A stretch of 5,281 nt of DNA from Desulfovibrionaceae bacterium (lineage in GTDB: Bacteria; Pseudomonadota; Gammaproteobacteria; Burkholderiales; Burkholderiaceae_C): positions 1 through 5,281 of the forward strand of contig WRJY01000147.1 of assembly GCA_009778355.1 (NCBI GenBank). The letters are read 5' to 3'. A program made the position numbers and the translations under genes. Below the pieces are notes generated by a model. It saw only the letters and a list, made by a program, of their open reading frames with translations, ran no database searches and had not been told where the DNA came from. How positions within the stretch are numbered: position 1 is the first letter of the stretch; each line of letters opens with the position of its first letter. Shown here one piece after another: positions 1 through 4,882 of the stretch.

Positions 1-160
1 AGGCGTACAACTGCACGGCGGCATTGGCGTGACCGACGAATACGCCGGCAGCCACTACTTCAAGCGCCTGACCCAGCTCGAAATGACCTACGGCGATACG
101 CTGCACCACCTGGGCCAGGTGAGCGAGCGCATGACGGAATCGGCGGGCGTGTTCGCATAA
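1..160 (+). CDS. Acyl-CoA dehydrogenase, C-terminal end (partial)
   Basis: The frame beginning at base 2 reads 52 codons to a TAA at 158-160; the rest of the gene lies before the window. The fragment contains QLHGGIGVTDEY (about residues 3-14 of the fragment), which matches the conserved C-terminal FAD-contact motif of acyl-CoA dehydrogenases, followed by HYFKRLT and YGDTLHHL. These flavoenzymes oxidise acyl-CoA thioesters at the alpha-beta bond and pass electrons to electron-transfer flavoprotein. The usual YEGT signature that carries the catalytic glutamate in medium-chain-type enzymes is not seen; YGDT sits at about that place. This resembles, from memory, the small subunit of pimeloyl-CoA-dehydrogenase-type enzymes. 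Substrate cannot be told from this fragment. A strong palindrome with a T run follows 14 bases after the stop and probably ends the transcript. Confidence 0.9.
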   Translation, partial: GVQLHGGIGVTDEYAGSHYFKRLTQLEMTYGDTLHHLGQVSERMTESAGVFA

Positions 161-174
161 AACGCGCTCCCAAT

Positions 175-264
175 AAAGGAGCTGGCCGCGCTTGCCCATG
201 AACGATTTCAGATATGAAGCATTCTGAAATTCAACAGGGGCAAGCGCAGCCAGCTCCTTTTTTT
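175..264 (+). terminator. Long palindrome with T run, likely terminator of the acyl-CoA dehydrogenase transcript
   Basis: Arms at 175-197 and 238-260 are reverse complements over 23 bases with one exception, C187 opposite A248. The right arm runs into seven T residues (258-264), the form of an intrinsic terminator for + strand transcription coming from the gene ending at 160. The 40-base loop is unusually long but contains a second perfect 8-base hairpin (205-230), so the whole folds as a nested structure. The minus-strand RNA would have a G-U wobble at the single mismatch and thus a fully paired stem, but its T run is poor (TTTATT). From memory, similar AGCTGG-CGCTTG palindromes recur between genes in Comamonadaceae, so it may be a dispersed palindromic repeat used as a terminator. 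Confidence 0.65.
205..230. repeat. Inner hairpin nested in the palindrome
   Basis: ATTTCAGA (205-212) and TCTGAAAT (223-230) are perfect reverse complements around a 10-base loop (213-222). The loop holds the ATG of the antitoxin-like gene (214-216). If the RNA folds this way, the start codon is displayed in an apical loop, with no Shine-Dalgarno-like sequence just upstream. Confidence 0.7.
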
Positions 265-393
265 GCAGTCGAAAGCTGGCTGCGCAACCAGGTCGGCCCC
301 GCCCATGATGCGTTGAAAGCCAACCCGTCACGCGCCGTCACCGCCGCGCAGGTGCGCGAGTGTCTGGCCGCTGAATACGCGAAGGCGCGATGA
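214..393 (+). CDS. Small antitoxin-like protein of a type II toxin-antitoxin module
   Basis: An ATG at 214 opens a 59-codon frame ending with TGA at 391-393. From residue 19 the protein reads VESWLRNQVGPAHDALKANP, then SRAVTAAQVRECLAAEYAKAR. This fits, from memory, the short antitoxins (ParD-like or 'stability determinant' type) that pair with ParE/RelE toxins; the VExWLR...DALKAxPSRA pattern is the main clue. It should bind and neutralise the partner toxin and repress its own promoter. The next frame, a toxin fragment, begins in an ATGA overlap, the usual antitoxin-toxin arrangement. The first 16 or so residues are written largely by the palindrome at 175-264, and there is no clear ribosome binding site before ATG 214. 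The true N-terminus may therefore have been lost or replaced, and the T7 run of the terminator lies within the gene. No in-frame ATG lies downstream. Expression is doubtful. Confidence 0.6.
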   Translation: MKHSEIQQGQAQPAPFFAVESWLRNQVGPAHDALKANPSRAVTAAQVRECLAAEYAKAR

Positions 394-500
394 ACTACCG
401 CGTCGTTTTCAGCCCCGAAGCCCAAGAGCGGCTTGCCGCGCTTTTGCATGACATCGCCAGCGCGGCGTCGCCTCCATGTGTAGCGGGGGTGTTTGCTTGA
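390..500 (+). pseudogene. Truncated ParE/RelE-family toxin
   Basis: The ATG at 390 overlaps the antitoxin stop (ATGA). The frame reads MNYRVVFSPEAQERLAALLH, then DIASAASP, and after eight more residues meets TGA at 498-500, giving 36 amino acids. The start is a good match to the first beta strand and long helix of ParE/RelE toxins (xYxVxFSPEAxxxLxxLxxYIA), which usually run to about 90-100 residues. All later strands, which carry the active or gyrase-binding surface, are absent and I see no continuation in other frames downstream. The product should be inactive as a toxin. The family match ends near 473-475, and the unknown gene begins within about 30 bases, so a deletion or insertion joint probably lies between about 474 and 495. 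Confidence 0.7.
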
Positions 501-504
501 GATC

Positions 505-1068
505 ATGACTCCCGCCGGATACATGCTCAAGCGCGTCGCGCAACGCCCGGATTGGCTCGACATGCCGCGGATGCGCGACATTTACTCGGTAAGCGGCTGC
601 ATCTCCGAAGACTTTGCCGATTACATCAATTACTGGAAGCACAACGGCTATTGGCTGTTCGATTCGCCGCGAATCATTGCCGAAATTGCCGCCGCCGCCA
701 ACGTGTCCACTGAGGGCATGAAGCTTTTTTACTACGAGGTCCATGAGCAGGAATACGACGAAGAAGCCTGCCAGTGGGGGACCATCTCGTGGTCGCCCGA
801 TGCCGCGTTTGTCACGAATGTCGTGGTTCCAGAACAAAAAAGCATCGAAGGCTACGACGTGGTGAGCTTCTGGGCGCGGAATGCCCCCGAGTGTTCGCCG
901 CTATCGTGCAACAGCCTCGCCAAGACGATAGCCGTCAACGAGCACTGCCTCATTCCAACCTTTGAGCAAACCATTGCCGCCATCGAGAGCGGTAAATTCA
1001 AAAATGGCGAACCTGGCCCGTTGCGGGTGTTCGCGGTTTATTCCATGGCCGGGCCGCAGCCTGGATAA
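505..1068 (+). CDS. Conserved-looking protein of unknown function (187 aa)
   Basis: The frame from ATG 505 encodes MTPAGYMLKRV..., ending with TAA at 1066-1068. A TTG at 493 would add four residues (MLEI). I prefer ATG because proteins I recall as similar start with MTPxGYM, though neither start has a strong ribosome binding site. I do not recognise a named family. The protein looks soluble: no signal peptide and no membrane segment. Aromatic, acidic sequence dominates, with YSVSGCISEDFADYINYWKH (residues 27-46) followed by NGYWLFDSP, FYYEVHEQEYDEE (75-87), and PECSPLSCNSLA (128-139). Cysteines 130, 135 and 148 lie in the latter half; the CxxxxC spacing could be structural but does not form a known metal site. 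Codon composition is less GC-rich than the efflux gene downstream. It sits beside a broken toxin-antitoxin module, suggesting accessory origin. No function is assigned. Confidence 0.75.
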   Translation: MTPAGYMLKRVAQRPDWLDMPRMRDIYSVSGCISEDFADYINYWKHNGYWLFDSPRIIAEIAAAANVSTEGMKLFYYEVHEQEYDEEACQWGTISWSPDAAFVTNVVVPEQKSIEGYDVVSFWARNAPECSPLSCNSLAKTIAVNEHCLIPTFEQTIAAIESGKFKNGEPGPLRVFAVYSMAGPQPG

Positions 1069-1121
1069 TCGCCCCGGATAAAAGCAAACCAAGCCGCCCC
1101 GCCGAACGCCCCCGTCCGCGA

Positions 1122-2543
1122 ATGTCCGCCACGCCATTCGAGCCTTCTGCCGCCGATCATCCGCCGCTGCACAACCCGCGCATGTTGCTGTGGCTGGTGG
1201 CCATCGGCTTTTTCATGCAGACGCTGGACTCGACCATCGTCAACACGGCGTTGCCAACGATGGCGCGCAGCCTGGGCGAAAGTCCGCTGCGCATGCAGGC
1301 CGTGGTGGTGGCCTACGTGCTGACGACGGCAACCGTGATTCCGGCCACGGGCTGGCTGGCCGACCACTTCGGCACGCAGCGCATCTTTTTGCTGGCCATC
1401 GTCTTGTTCACGCTCGGCTCGGGCGCGTGCGCCGCGTCGGCCAGCCTCGAACAGCTCACGGCGGCGCGCGTGCTGCAAGGCGTGGGCGGGGCCATGCTGT
1501 TCCCGGTGGGCCGCCTGACCGTGTTGCGCGTTTTCCCGCGCGACAAGTTCCTTGAAGCCATCAGCTTCGTGGCCATTCCCGGCCTGGTCGGGCCAGTGAT
1601 CGGGCCGACCCTGGGCGGCTGGCTGGTGGAGGTCGCCACCTGGCACTGGATCTTCCTCATCAACATTCCCGTCGGCGCCGCTGGCTTGCTGGCCGCGCTG
1701 CGTTTCATGCCCAATCTGCGCAGCACCGGCGTGGGCCGCTTCGATCTCGGCGGCTACCTGCTGCTGGTGACGGCCATGGTCAGCATCTCGTTGGCGCTCG
1801 ACGGCCTGAGCGGCCTGGGCGGCGCGCAGACCGTGGTGGCGCTGCTGATGGTGCTCGGGCTGGCGGCGCTGGCGACGTACTGGCTGCACGCGCTGCGCAG
1901 CCCGTCGCCGATCTTCTCGCCCGCGCTGTTTTCCACCGCCAGCTACCGCGTCGGCGTGCTGGGCAACCTGTTCACGCGCATCGGCTCGGGCGCGATGCCG
2001 TACATGCTGCCGCTGCTGCTGCAACTGGCAATGGGCTTTTCGCCCGCGCAGGCCGGCATGATGATGCTGCCCGTGGCGCTGGCCAGCATGGGAGCCAAGC
2101 GCGTGGTCACGCGCGTCATCCGCCGCTTTGGCTATCGCCGGGTGCTGATCGGCAATACCCTGCTGCTGGGGCTGATGATCGCCGGCTTTGCGCTGATGTG
2201 GCCCGGGCAGCCGCTGTGGCTGCGCGTGGTGCAGATGGCAGCGTTCGGCGCCGTCAACTCGACCCAGTTCACCGCCATGAACACCGTCACGCTGAAGGAC
2301 CTGGCGAGCGAGCGCGCCGCCAGCGGCAACAGCCTGTTTTCGATGGTGCAGATGCTGGGCATGAGCCTGGGCGTCACCTGCGGCGCCGCGCTGCTGCATG
2401 CGTTCAACGACTGGCTCGGCGCCACCAGCGGCGCGCAGTCGCTGCCGGTGTTCCGCGCCGCGTTCGCCGCGGTCGGCGTGATGACCATGATCTCCACGGC
2501 TGTGTTCTGGCAACTGCGCAAGGACGACAGCGGCGCGGCATAA
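1122..2543 (+). CDS. mdtD: DHA2-family MFS drug:H+ antiporter, MdtD-like
   Basis: This 473-residue inner-membrane protein is close in length and sequence to E. coli MdtD (471 aa as I recall it), a putative proton-driven multidrug exporter. Shared signatures in order are: LDSTIVNTALP in the first membrane helix (35-45, DHA2 motif), GWLADHFGTQR (77-87, MFS motif A in loop 2-3), ARVLQGVGGAM (115-125, motif B with Arg116), PVGRLTV (128-134), GPVIGPTLGG (157-166, antiporter motif C), WHWIFLINIPVG, FGYRRVLIGNTL in the second half, and SGNSLFSMVQMLGMSLGV near the C-terminus. Hydrophobic segments run throughout, consistent with 14 helices or 12 plus two. The ATG at 1122 follows a C-rich leader with no recognisable Shine-Dalgarno and adds about 12 residues compared with E. 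coli; Met21 is an alternative. It lies 53 bases after the unknown gene. Unlike E. coli, no mdtABC or baeSR genes are adjacent, so it probably works alone. Substrate is not predictable from sequence. Confidence 0.93.
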   Translation: MSATPFEPSAADHPPLHNPRMLLWLVAIGFFMQTLDSTIVNTALPTMARSLGESPLRMQAVVVAYVLTTATVIPATGWLADHFGTQRIFLLAIVLFTLGSGACAASASLEQLTAARVLQGVGGAMLFPVGRLTVLRVFPRDKFLEAISFVAIPGLVGPVIGPTLGGWLVEVATWHWIFLINIPVGAAGLLAALRFMPNLRSTGVGRFDLGGYLLLVTAMVSISLALDGLSGLGGAQTVVALLMVLGLAALATYWLHALRSPSPIFSPALFSTASYRVGVLGNLFTRIGSGAMPYMLPLLLQLAMGFSPAQAGMMMLPVALASMGAKRVVTRVIRRFGYRRVLIGNTLLLGLMIAGFALMWPGQPLWLRVVQMAAFGAVNSTQFTAMNTVTLKDLASERAASGNSLFSMVQMLGMSLGVTCGAALLHAFNDWLGATSGAQSLPVFRAAFAAVGVMTMISTAVFWQLRKDDSGAA

Positions 2544-2615
2544 GATCGCCCATCATTGATTTTCTTTGCCGCAATACGGTTCAGTCAGAGCGTTTTTGAT
2601 CCATGCGTATGCGTT

Positions 2616-2656
2616 GCGCCACCCCTCTCCCGCCCCTTCGAGGCACCCTCCCCAGC
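2616..2656 (+). promoter_or_regulatory. C-rich tract: possible Rho-dependent terminator region, G-quadruplex motif on the minus strand
   Basis: About 80 bases after the efflux gene the + strand has five C runs (2622-2625, 2629-2631, 2633-2636, 2646-2648, 2650-2653) with few G. The complement thus has five runs of three or four G with loops of 9 bases or fewer, fitting a G-quadruplex motif. No intrinsic terminator is visible after 2543, and a C-rich, G-poor transcript segment is what Rho prefers, so a role in ending the efflux-gene mRNA is plausible. Both roles are inference from composition. Confidence 0.3.
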
Positions 2657-2710
2657 GACTTTTCGCGTACCACCAGCCCAGCGGAAAACTGGACGCCGCA
2701 GCGCACCCAG

Positions 2711-2734
2711 CAGCGCCTGCGGCGCGGGGCGCTG
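2711..2734. repeat. Short GC-rich hairpin upstream of the Sel1 gene
   Basis: CAGCGCC (2711-2717) and GGCGCTG (2728-2734) are perfect reverse complements with a 10-base loop. There is no T run after it, so it is not an intrinsic terminator. Such stems occur by chance in GC-rich DNA; the rest of 2544-2790 shows no gene or convincing promoter. Confidence 0.3.
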
Positions 2735-2790
2735 ATGCGCTTGAGGCAGGAACTGATTGGCGTCGGGGGACTTGTGAATTGCAAACGCTG

Positions 2791-2797
2791 AGGAGGT
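2791..2797 (+). promoter_or_regulatory. Strong ribosome binding site of the Sel1-repeat gene
   Basis: AGGAGGT is a near-perfect match to the anti-Shine-Dalgarno, six bases before ATG 2804. It fixes the start of the exported Sel1 protein and contrasts with the weak or absent sites of the efflux gene and aroE. Confidence 0.85.
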
Positions 2798-2803
2798 AAA
2801 ACC

Positions 2804-3586
2804 ATGCAAGATTTGCACCGCATCATTCGCACTGTTTTAGTGGGTGCCGTCATGTCGGTGACGCTGGCGAGTGCCAGTGCCTGGGCTGATTTGACTGCAG
2901 AGCAGGCTAATGCGCTCAGAATGAATATTGTGACAGGCGACAAAGCGGCACTGGAAACCCTGATAACCGAAGCTCAGCAGGGAAACAGATACGCCCAGAT
3001 TGGTCTGGGTGATTTTTATTACCGTACTATTGGCGCTCGGCAGGACTATAGCCAAGCGGCACAGTGGTATCGCAAGGCTGCGGAACAGGGTGACGCCTAT
3101 GGGCAATTTCTCTTGGGAATGCTGTATGGTTTTGGCCGGGGCGTACCGCAGGACTATAGCCAAGAGAGGCAGTGGACTCTTAAGGCGGCGGAACAAGGCT
3201 ACGCTGACGCGCAAGTTGCCATGGGCGATTTCTATTGGGGTGGTCACGGCGTTCGGCAGGACCTCAGCCAGGTCGTGCAGTGGTATCGCAAGGCAGCAGA
3301 ACAGGGCAATGCATACGCGCAGTCTTTACTGAGTGACCTCTATGAAGATGGCGTGGGCGTGCCGCAGAACAAGGTGGTGGCCTATGCCCTCCTGAATCTG
3401 TTGGCCGCACAGGAATTTTCGAGCGGCGATCGCTATGCATCCGATCGTCGTTCCAAGCTAGCCAACCGTATGACCGAACAACAAATCGAAGCCGGGCAGG
3501 CGCTGACTGGCAAGATGAGCGTCCAGGGCCATTTGCTGCAAGCTCTCGATCAATACTTGGCCGCGTCTGCGGACAATAAGCGCTGA
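2804..3586 (+). CDS. Exported Sel1-repeat (TPR-like) protein
   Basis: The 260-residue product begins with a likely Sec signal peptide: basic start (His5, Arg6, Arg9), hydrophobic core 10-22, and Ala-Trp-Ala before Asp29 as a probable signal-peptidase I site. The mature part has Sel1-type repeats of 36 residues: about 61-96, 97-132 and 133-168, each closing with KAAEQG, then a fourth degenerate one from 169 (YEDGVGVPQNKVVAYALLNL). A helical tail, 203-260, has no recognised domain. Sel1 repeats form paired-helix superhelices that bind other proteins; a periplasmic scaffold or regulatory role is likely but the partner is unknown. Repeat 1 has lost the usual glycines (YRTIGARQDYS). Base composition is clearly different from its neighbours: 31 of 60 bases from 3001 are G or C, against 52 of 60 in a GC-rich part of aroE from 3961. 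This suggests separate acquisition. It ends 12 bases before aroE. Confidence 0.9.
   Translation: MQDLHRIIRTVLVGAVMSVTLASASAWADLTAEQANALRMNIVTGDKAALETLITEAQQGNRYAQIGLGDFYYRTIGARQDYSQAAQWYRKAAEQGDAYGQFLLGMLYGFGRGVPQDYSQERQWTLKAAEQGYADAQVAMGDFYWGGHGVRQDLSQVVQWYRKAAEQGNAYAQSLLSDLYEDGVGVPQNKVVAYALLNLLAAQEFSSGDRYASDRRSKLANRMTEQQIEAGQALTGKMSVQGHLLQALDQYLAASADNKR
3038..3294 (+). repeat. 108-base internal repeats within the Sel1 gene
   Basis: The Sel1 repeats are also similar as DNA, with a 108-base period. GCAGGACTATAGCCAAG occurs at 3040-3056 and again at 3148-3164, and CAGTGGTATCGCAAGGC at 3062-3078 and 3278-3294 (two periods apart). Retained nucleotide identity points to fairly recent duplication or conversion among repeats, so the repeat number could vary between strains. 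Confidence 0.75.
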
Positions 3587-3598
3587 AGCACCATCGCC

Positions 3599-4438
3599 AT
3601 GCCCGACCGCTACGCCGTCATCGGCCACCCCATCGCCCACAGCAAGTCGCCGCTGATTCACGGCCTGTTCGCCCAAGCCACCGGGCAGGACATGCGTTAC
3701 GAGGCCATCGACGGCGGCGCTGAAGCCGGCGGCTTCGGGCGCGCGCTGGCGGCCTTTCGCGCCGCTGGCGGACGCGGCGTGAACGTCACCCTGCCTTTCA
3801 AACTGGAGGCGCTGGCCGCCGCCGGCGAGGCCAGCGACGACGCCCGCCTGGCCGGCGCCGCCAACGCGCTGCGCTTCGATGGCGATCGCGTGCAGGCGTG
3901 CAACTTCGACGGTATTGGCCTGGCGCGCGACATCGAGGTCAACCTGGGCCTGCCGCTGGCGGGCCGGCGCGTGCTGCTGCTGGGTGCGGGCGGCGCCGCG
4001 CGCGGCGCGCTGCTGCCGCTGGCGCGCGCCGGGGCCAGGCGCATCGCCATCGCCAACCGCACCGCCGCCAAGGCCGCCAGCCTGGCGCGCGAACTGGCCC
4101 CGCACCTGCCCGGGTCTTGCATCCTGAGCGGCGGCGCGCTGGCCGATCTGCCGGCGGGCGAAACGTTCGATCTGGTGCTGAACGCCACCTCCGCCAGCTT
4201 GAGCGCCGGCACCCCAGCCGTGCCGCCCGGCGCCTTCGCCCCCGGCGCGTTGGCCTACGACATGGTGTACGGCCAGGGTCTGACGCCGTTTCTCCAACTG
4301 GCCCAGGCCGCAGGCGCGACCCGCGTGGCCGATGGCGCGGGAATGCTGGTCGAGCAGGCCGCCGAAGCCTTCGCCTGGTGGCGCGGCATGCGGCCCGACA
4401 CGCGCCAGGTTCTGTCTATGCTCCAATCACGGTCATGA
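3599..4438 (+). CDS. aroE: Shikimate dehydrogenase (NADP-dependent)
   Basis: The 279-residue cytoplasmic enzyme reduces 3-dehydroshikimate to shikimate with NADPH, the fourth step of the route to chorismate. Signatures are complete: SKSP (15-18) binding the substrate carboxylate, NVTLPFK (62-68) with catalytic Lys68, Asn89 in AANAL, catalytic Asp104 in CNFDGIG, the Rossmann loop GAGGAARG (129-136), NRT (153-155) for the NADP phosphate, NATS (195-198), YDMVYG (220-225), TPFL, and GMLVEQA with Gln253. Two motifs are a little unusual: AANAL for the common AVNTL, and NFDG for NTDG, though the key residues are kept. Length fits the family (E. coli 272). The start is 12 bases after the Sel1 gene with only a weak ribosome site, and the stop overlaps the aroQ start (ATGA), so translation of the two is probably coupled. 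Confidence 0.96.
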   Translation: MPDRYAVIGHPIAHSKSPLIHGLFAQATGQDMRYEAIDGGAEAGGFGRALAAFRAAGGRGVNVTLPFKLEALAAAGEASDDARLAGAANALRFDGDRVQACNFDGIGLARDIEVNLGLPLAGRRVLLLGAGGAARGALLPLARAGARRIAIANRTAAKAASLARELAPHLPGSCILSGGALADLPAGETFDLVLNATSASLSAGTPAVPPGAFAPGALAYDMVYGQGLTPFLQLAQAAGATRVADGAGMLVEQAAEAFAWWRGMRPDTRQVLSMLQSRS

Positions 4439-4872
4439 AACTCCTTGTCCTGCACGGCATCAACCTCGACATGTTCGGCCAGCGCGATCCGGCGCATTAC
4501 GGCACGGCCACGCTGGCGGACATCAACGCCGCCCTCAAACAACTGGCCAGCCAATTGGGCGTGGCCGTGGAGTGTTTTCAGACCAACCACGAAGGCGCGA
4601 TGTGCGAGCGCATCCACCAGGCGCACCGCGAGGCCGTGGACGGCGTGCTCATCAACGCCGGGGCCTGGACGCACACCAGCGTCGCCATCCGCGACGCGCT
4701 GACGATCTTGAAGTGCCCCATCGTCGAAGCGCACATGTCCAACATCCACGCCCGCGAGCCGTTTCGCCGCCAGTCGTACATCGCCGACATCGCGCGCGGG
4801 CAAATCTGCGGCTTCGGCGTCGATTCCTACCTGCTGGGTCTGCGCGCGCTGGCCGGGCAAACCAGGCAATGA
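4435..4872 (+). CDS. aroQ: Type II 3-dehydroquinate dehydratase
   Basis: From the ATG overlapping the aroE stop, 145 codons run to TGA at 4870-4872, the normal size for the small dodecameric type II enzyme. It dehydrates 3-dehydroquinate to 3-dehydroshikimate, the substrate of the AroE encoded just upstream. Expected active-site residues are present: Asn10, Arg17 and Tyr22 (HGINLDMFGQRDPAHYG), Asn74 in INAGAWTHTSVAIRDA, Glu98 and His100 in VEAHMSNIHARE, and Arg107 or Arg111 for substrate binding. The N-terminal motif is divergent: HGINLDMFGQRDP where most members have GPNLNxLGxREP, and QTNHEGA in place of QSNxEGE. The frame is also open far upstream, but the ATG at 4435 matches the family start exactly. 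A divergent second copy rather than the only housekeeping enzyme is possible. The stop lies just before the ribosome site of the next gene. Confidence 0.95.
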   Translation: MKLLVLHGINLDMFGQRDPAHYGTATLADINAALKQLASQLGVAVECFQTNHEGAMCERIHQAHREAVDGVLINAGAWTHTSVAIRDALTILKCPIVEAHMSNIHAREPFRRQSYIADIARGQICGFGVDSYLLGLRALAGQTRQ

Positions 4873-4875
4873 GGT
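4871..4875 (+). promoter_or_regulatory. Ribosome binding site overlapping the aroQ stop
   Basis: GAGGT overlaps the aroQ TGA (4870-4872) and lies seven bases before ATG 4883. It supports that start and suggests co-translation of the adenosyltransferase with aroQ in one mRNA. Confidence 0.65.
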
Positions 4876-4882
4876 ACGGGCC

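Noticed and set aside
198..227. Nine-codon leader peptide (MNDFRYEAF) with AAAGGAG at 175-181
   Set aside because: The spacing of 16 bases is too long for that Shine-Dalgarno and the motif lies in the palindrome stem; chance is the simpler explanation.
231..837. Minus-strand frames at 231-581 and 409-837 as possible genes
   Set aside because: They lie opposite the toxin-antitoxin remnant and the unknown gene, which have better protein-like sequence; no family features or start signals were seen.
1069..1121. Possible promoter for the efflux gene in the 53-base spacer
   Set aside because: No -35/-10 pair with acceptable spacing and no operator-like palindrome could be recognised.
1038..2513. 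491-codon open frame on the minus strand opposite the efflux gene
   Set aside because: Its product is a low-complexity run of His, Gln, Arg, Ala and Gly, the typical antisense shadow of a GC-rich membrane protein gene; the + strand has a full family match.
2566..2943. Several short open frames on both strands between the efflux and Sel1 genes
   Set aside because: Overlapping frames with no recognisable domains and no ribosome sites; those running past 2804 are opposite or out of frame with the Sel1 gene.
3458..4426. 322-codon minus-strand frame opposite aroE
   Set aside because: Repetitive Gly/Ala/Gln/Arg composition with no family features; explained by the third-position bias of aroE.
3898..4434. 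Upstream extension of the aroQ frame inside aroE
   Set aside because: The extension is Arg/Ala/Gly-rich shadow sequence; AroQ homology begins precisely at the ATG at 4435.
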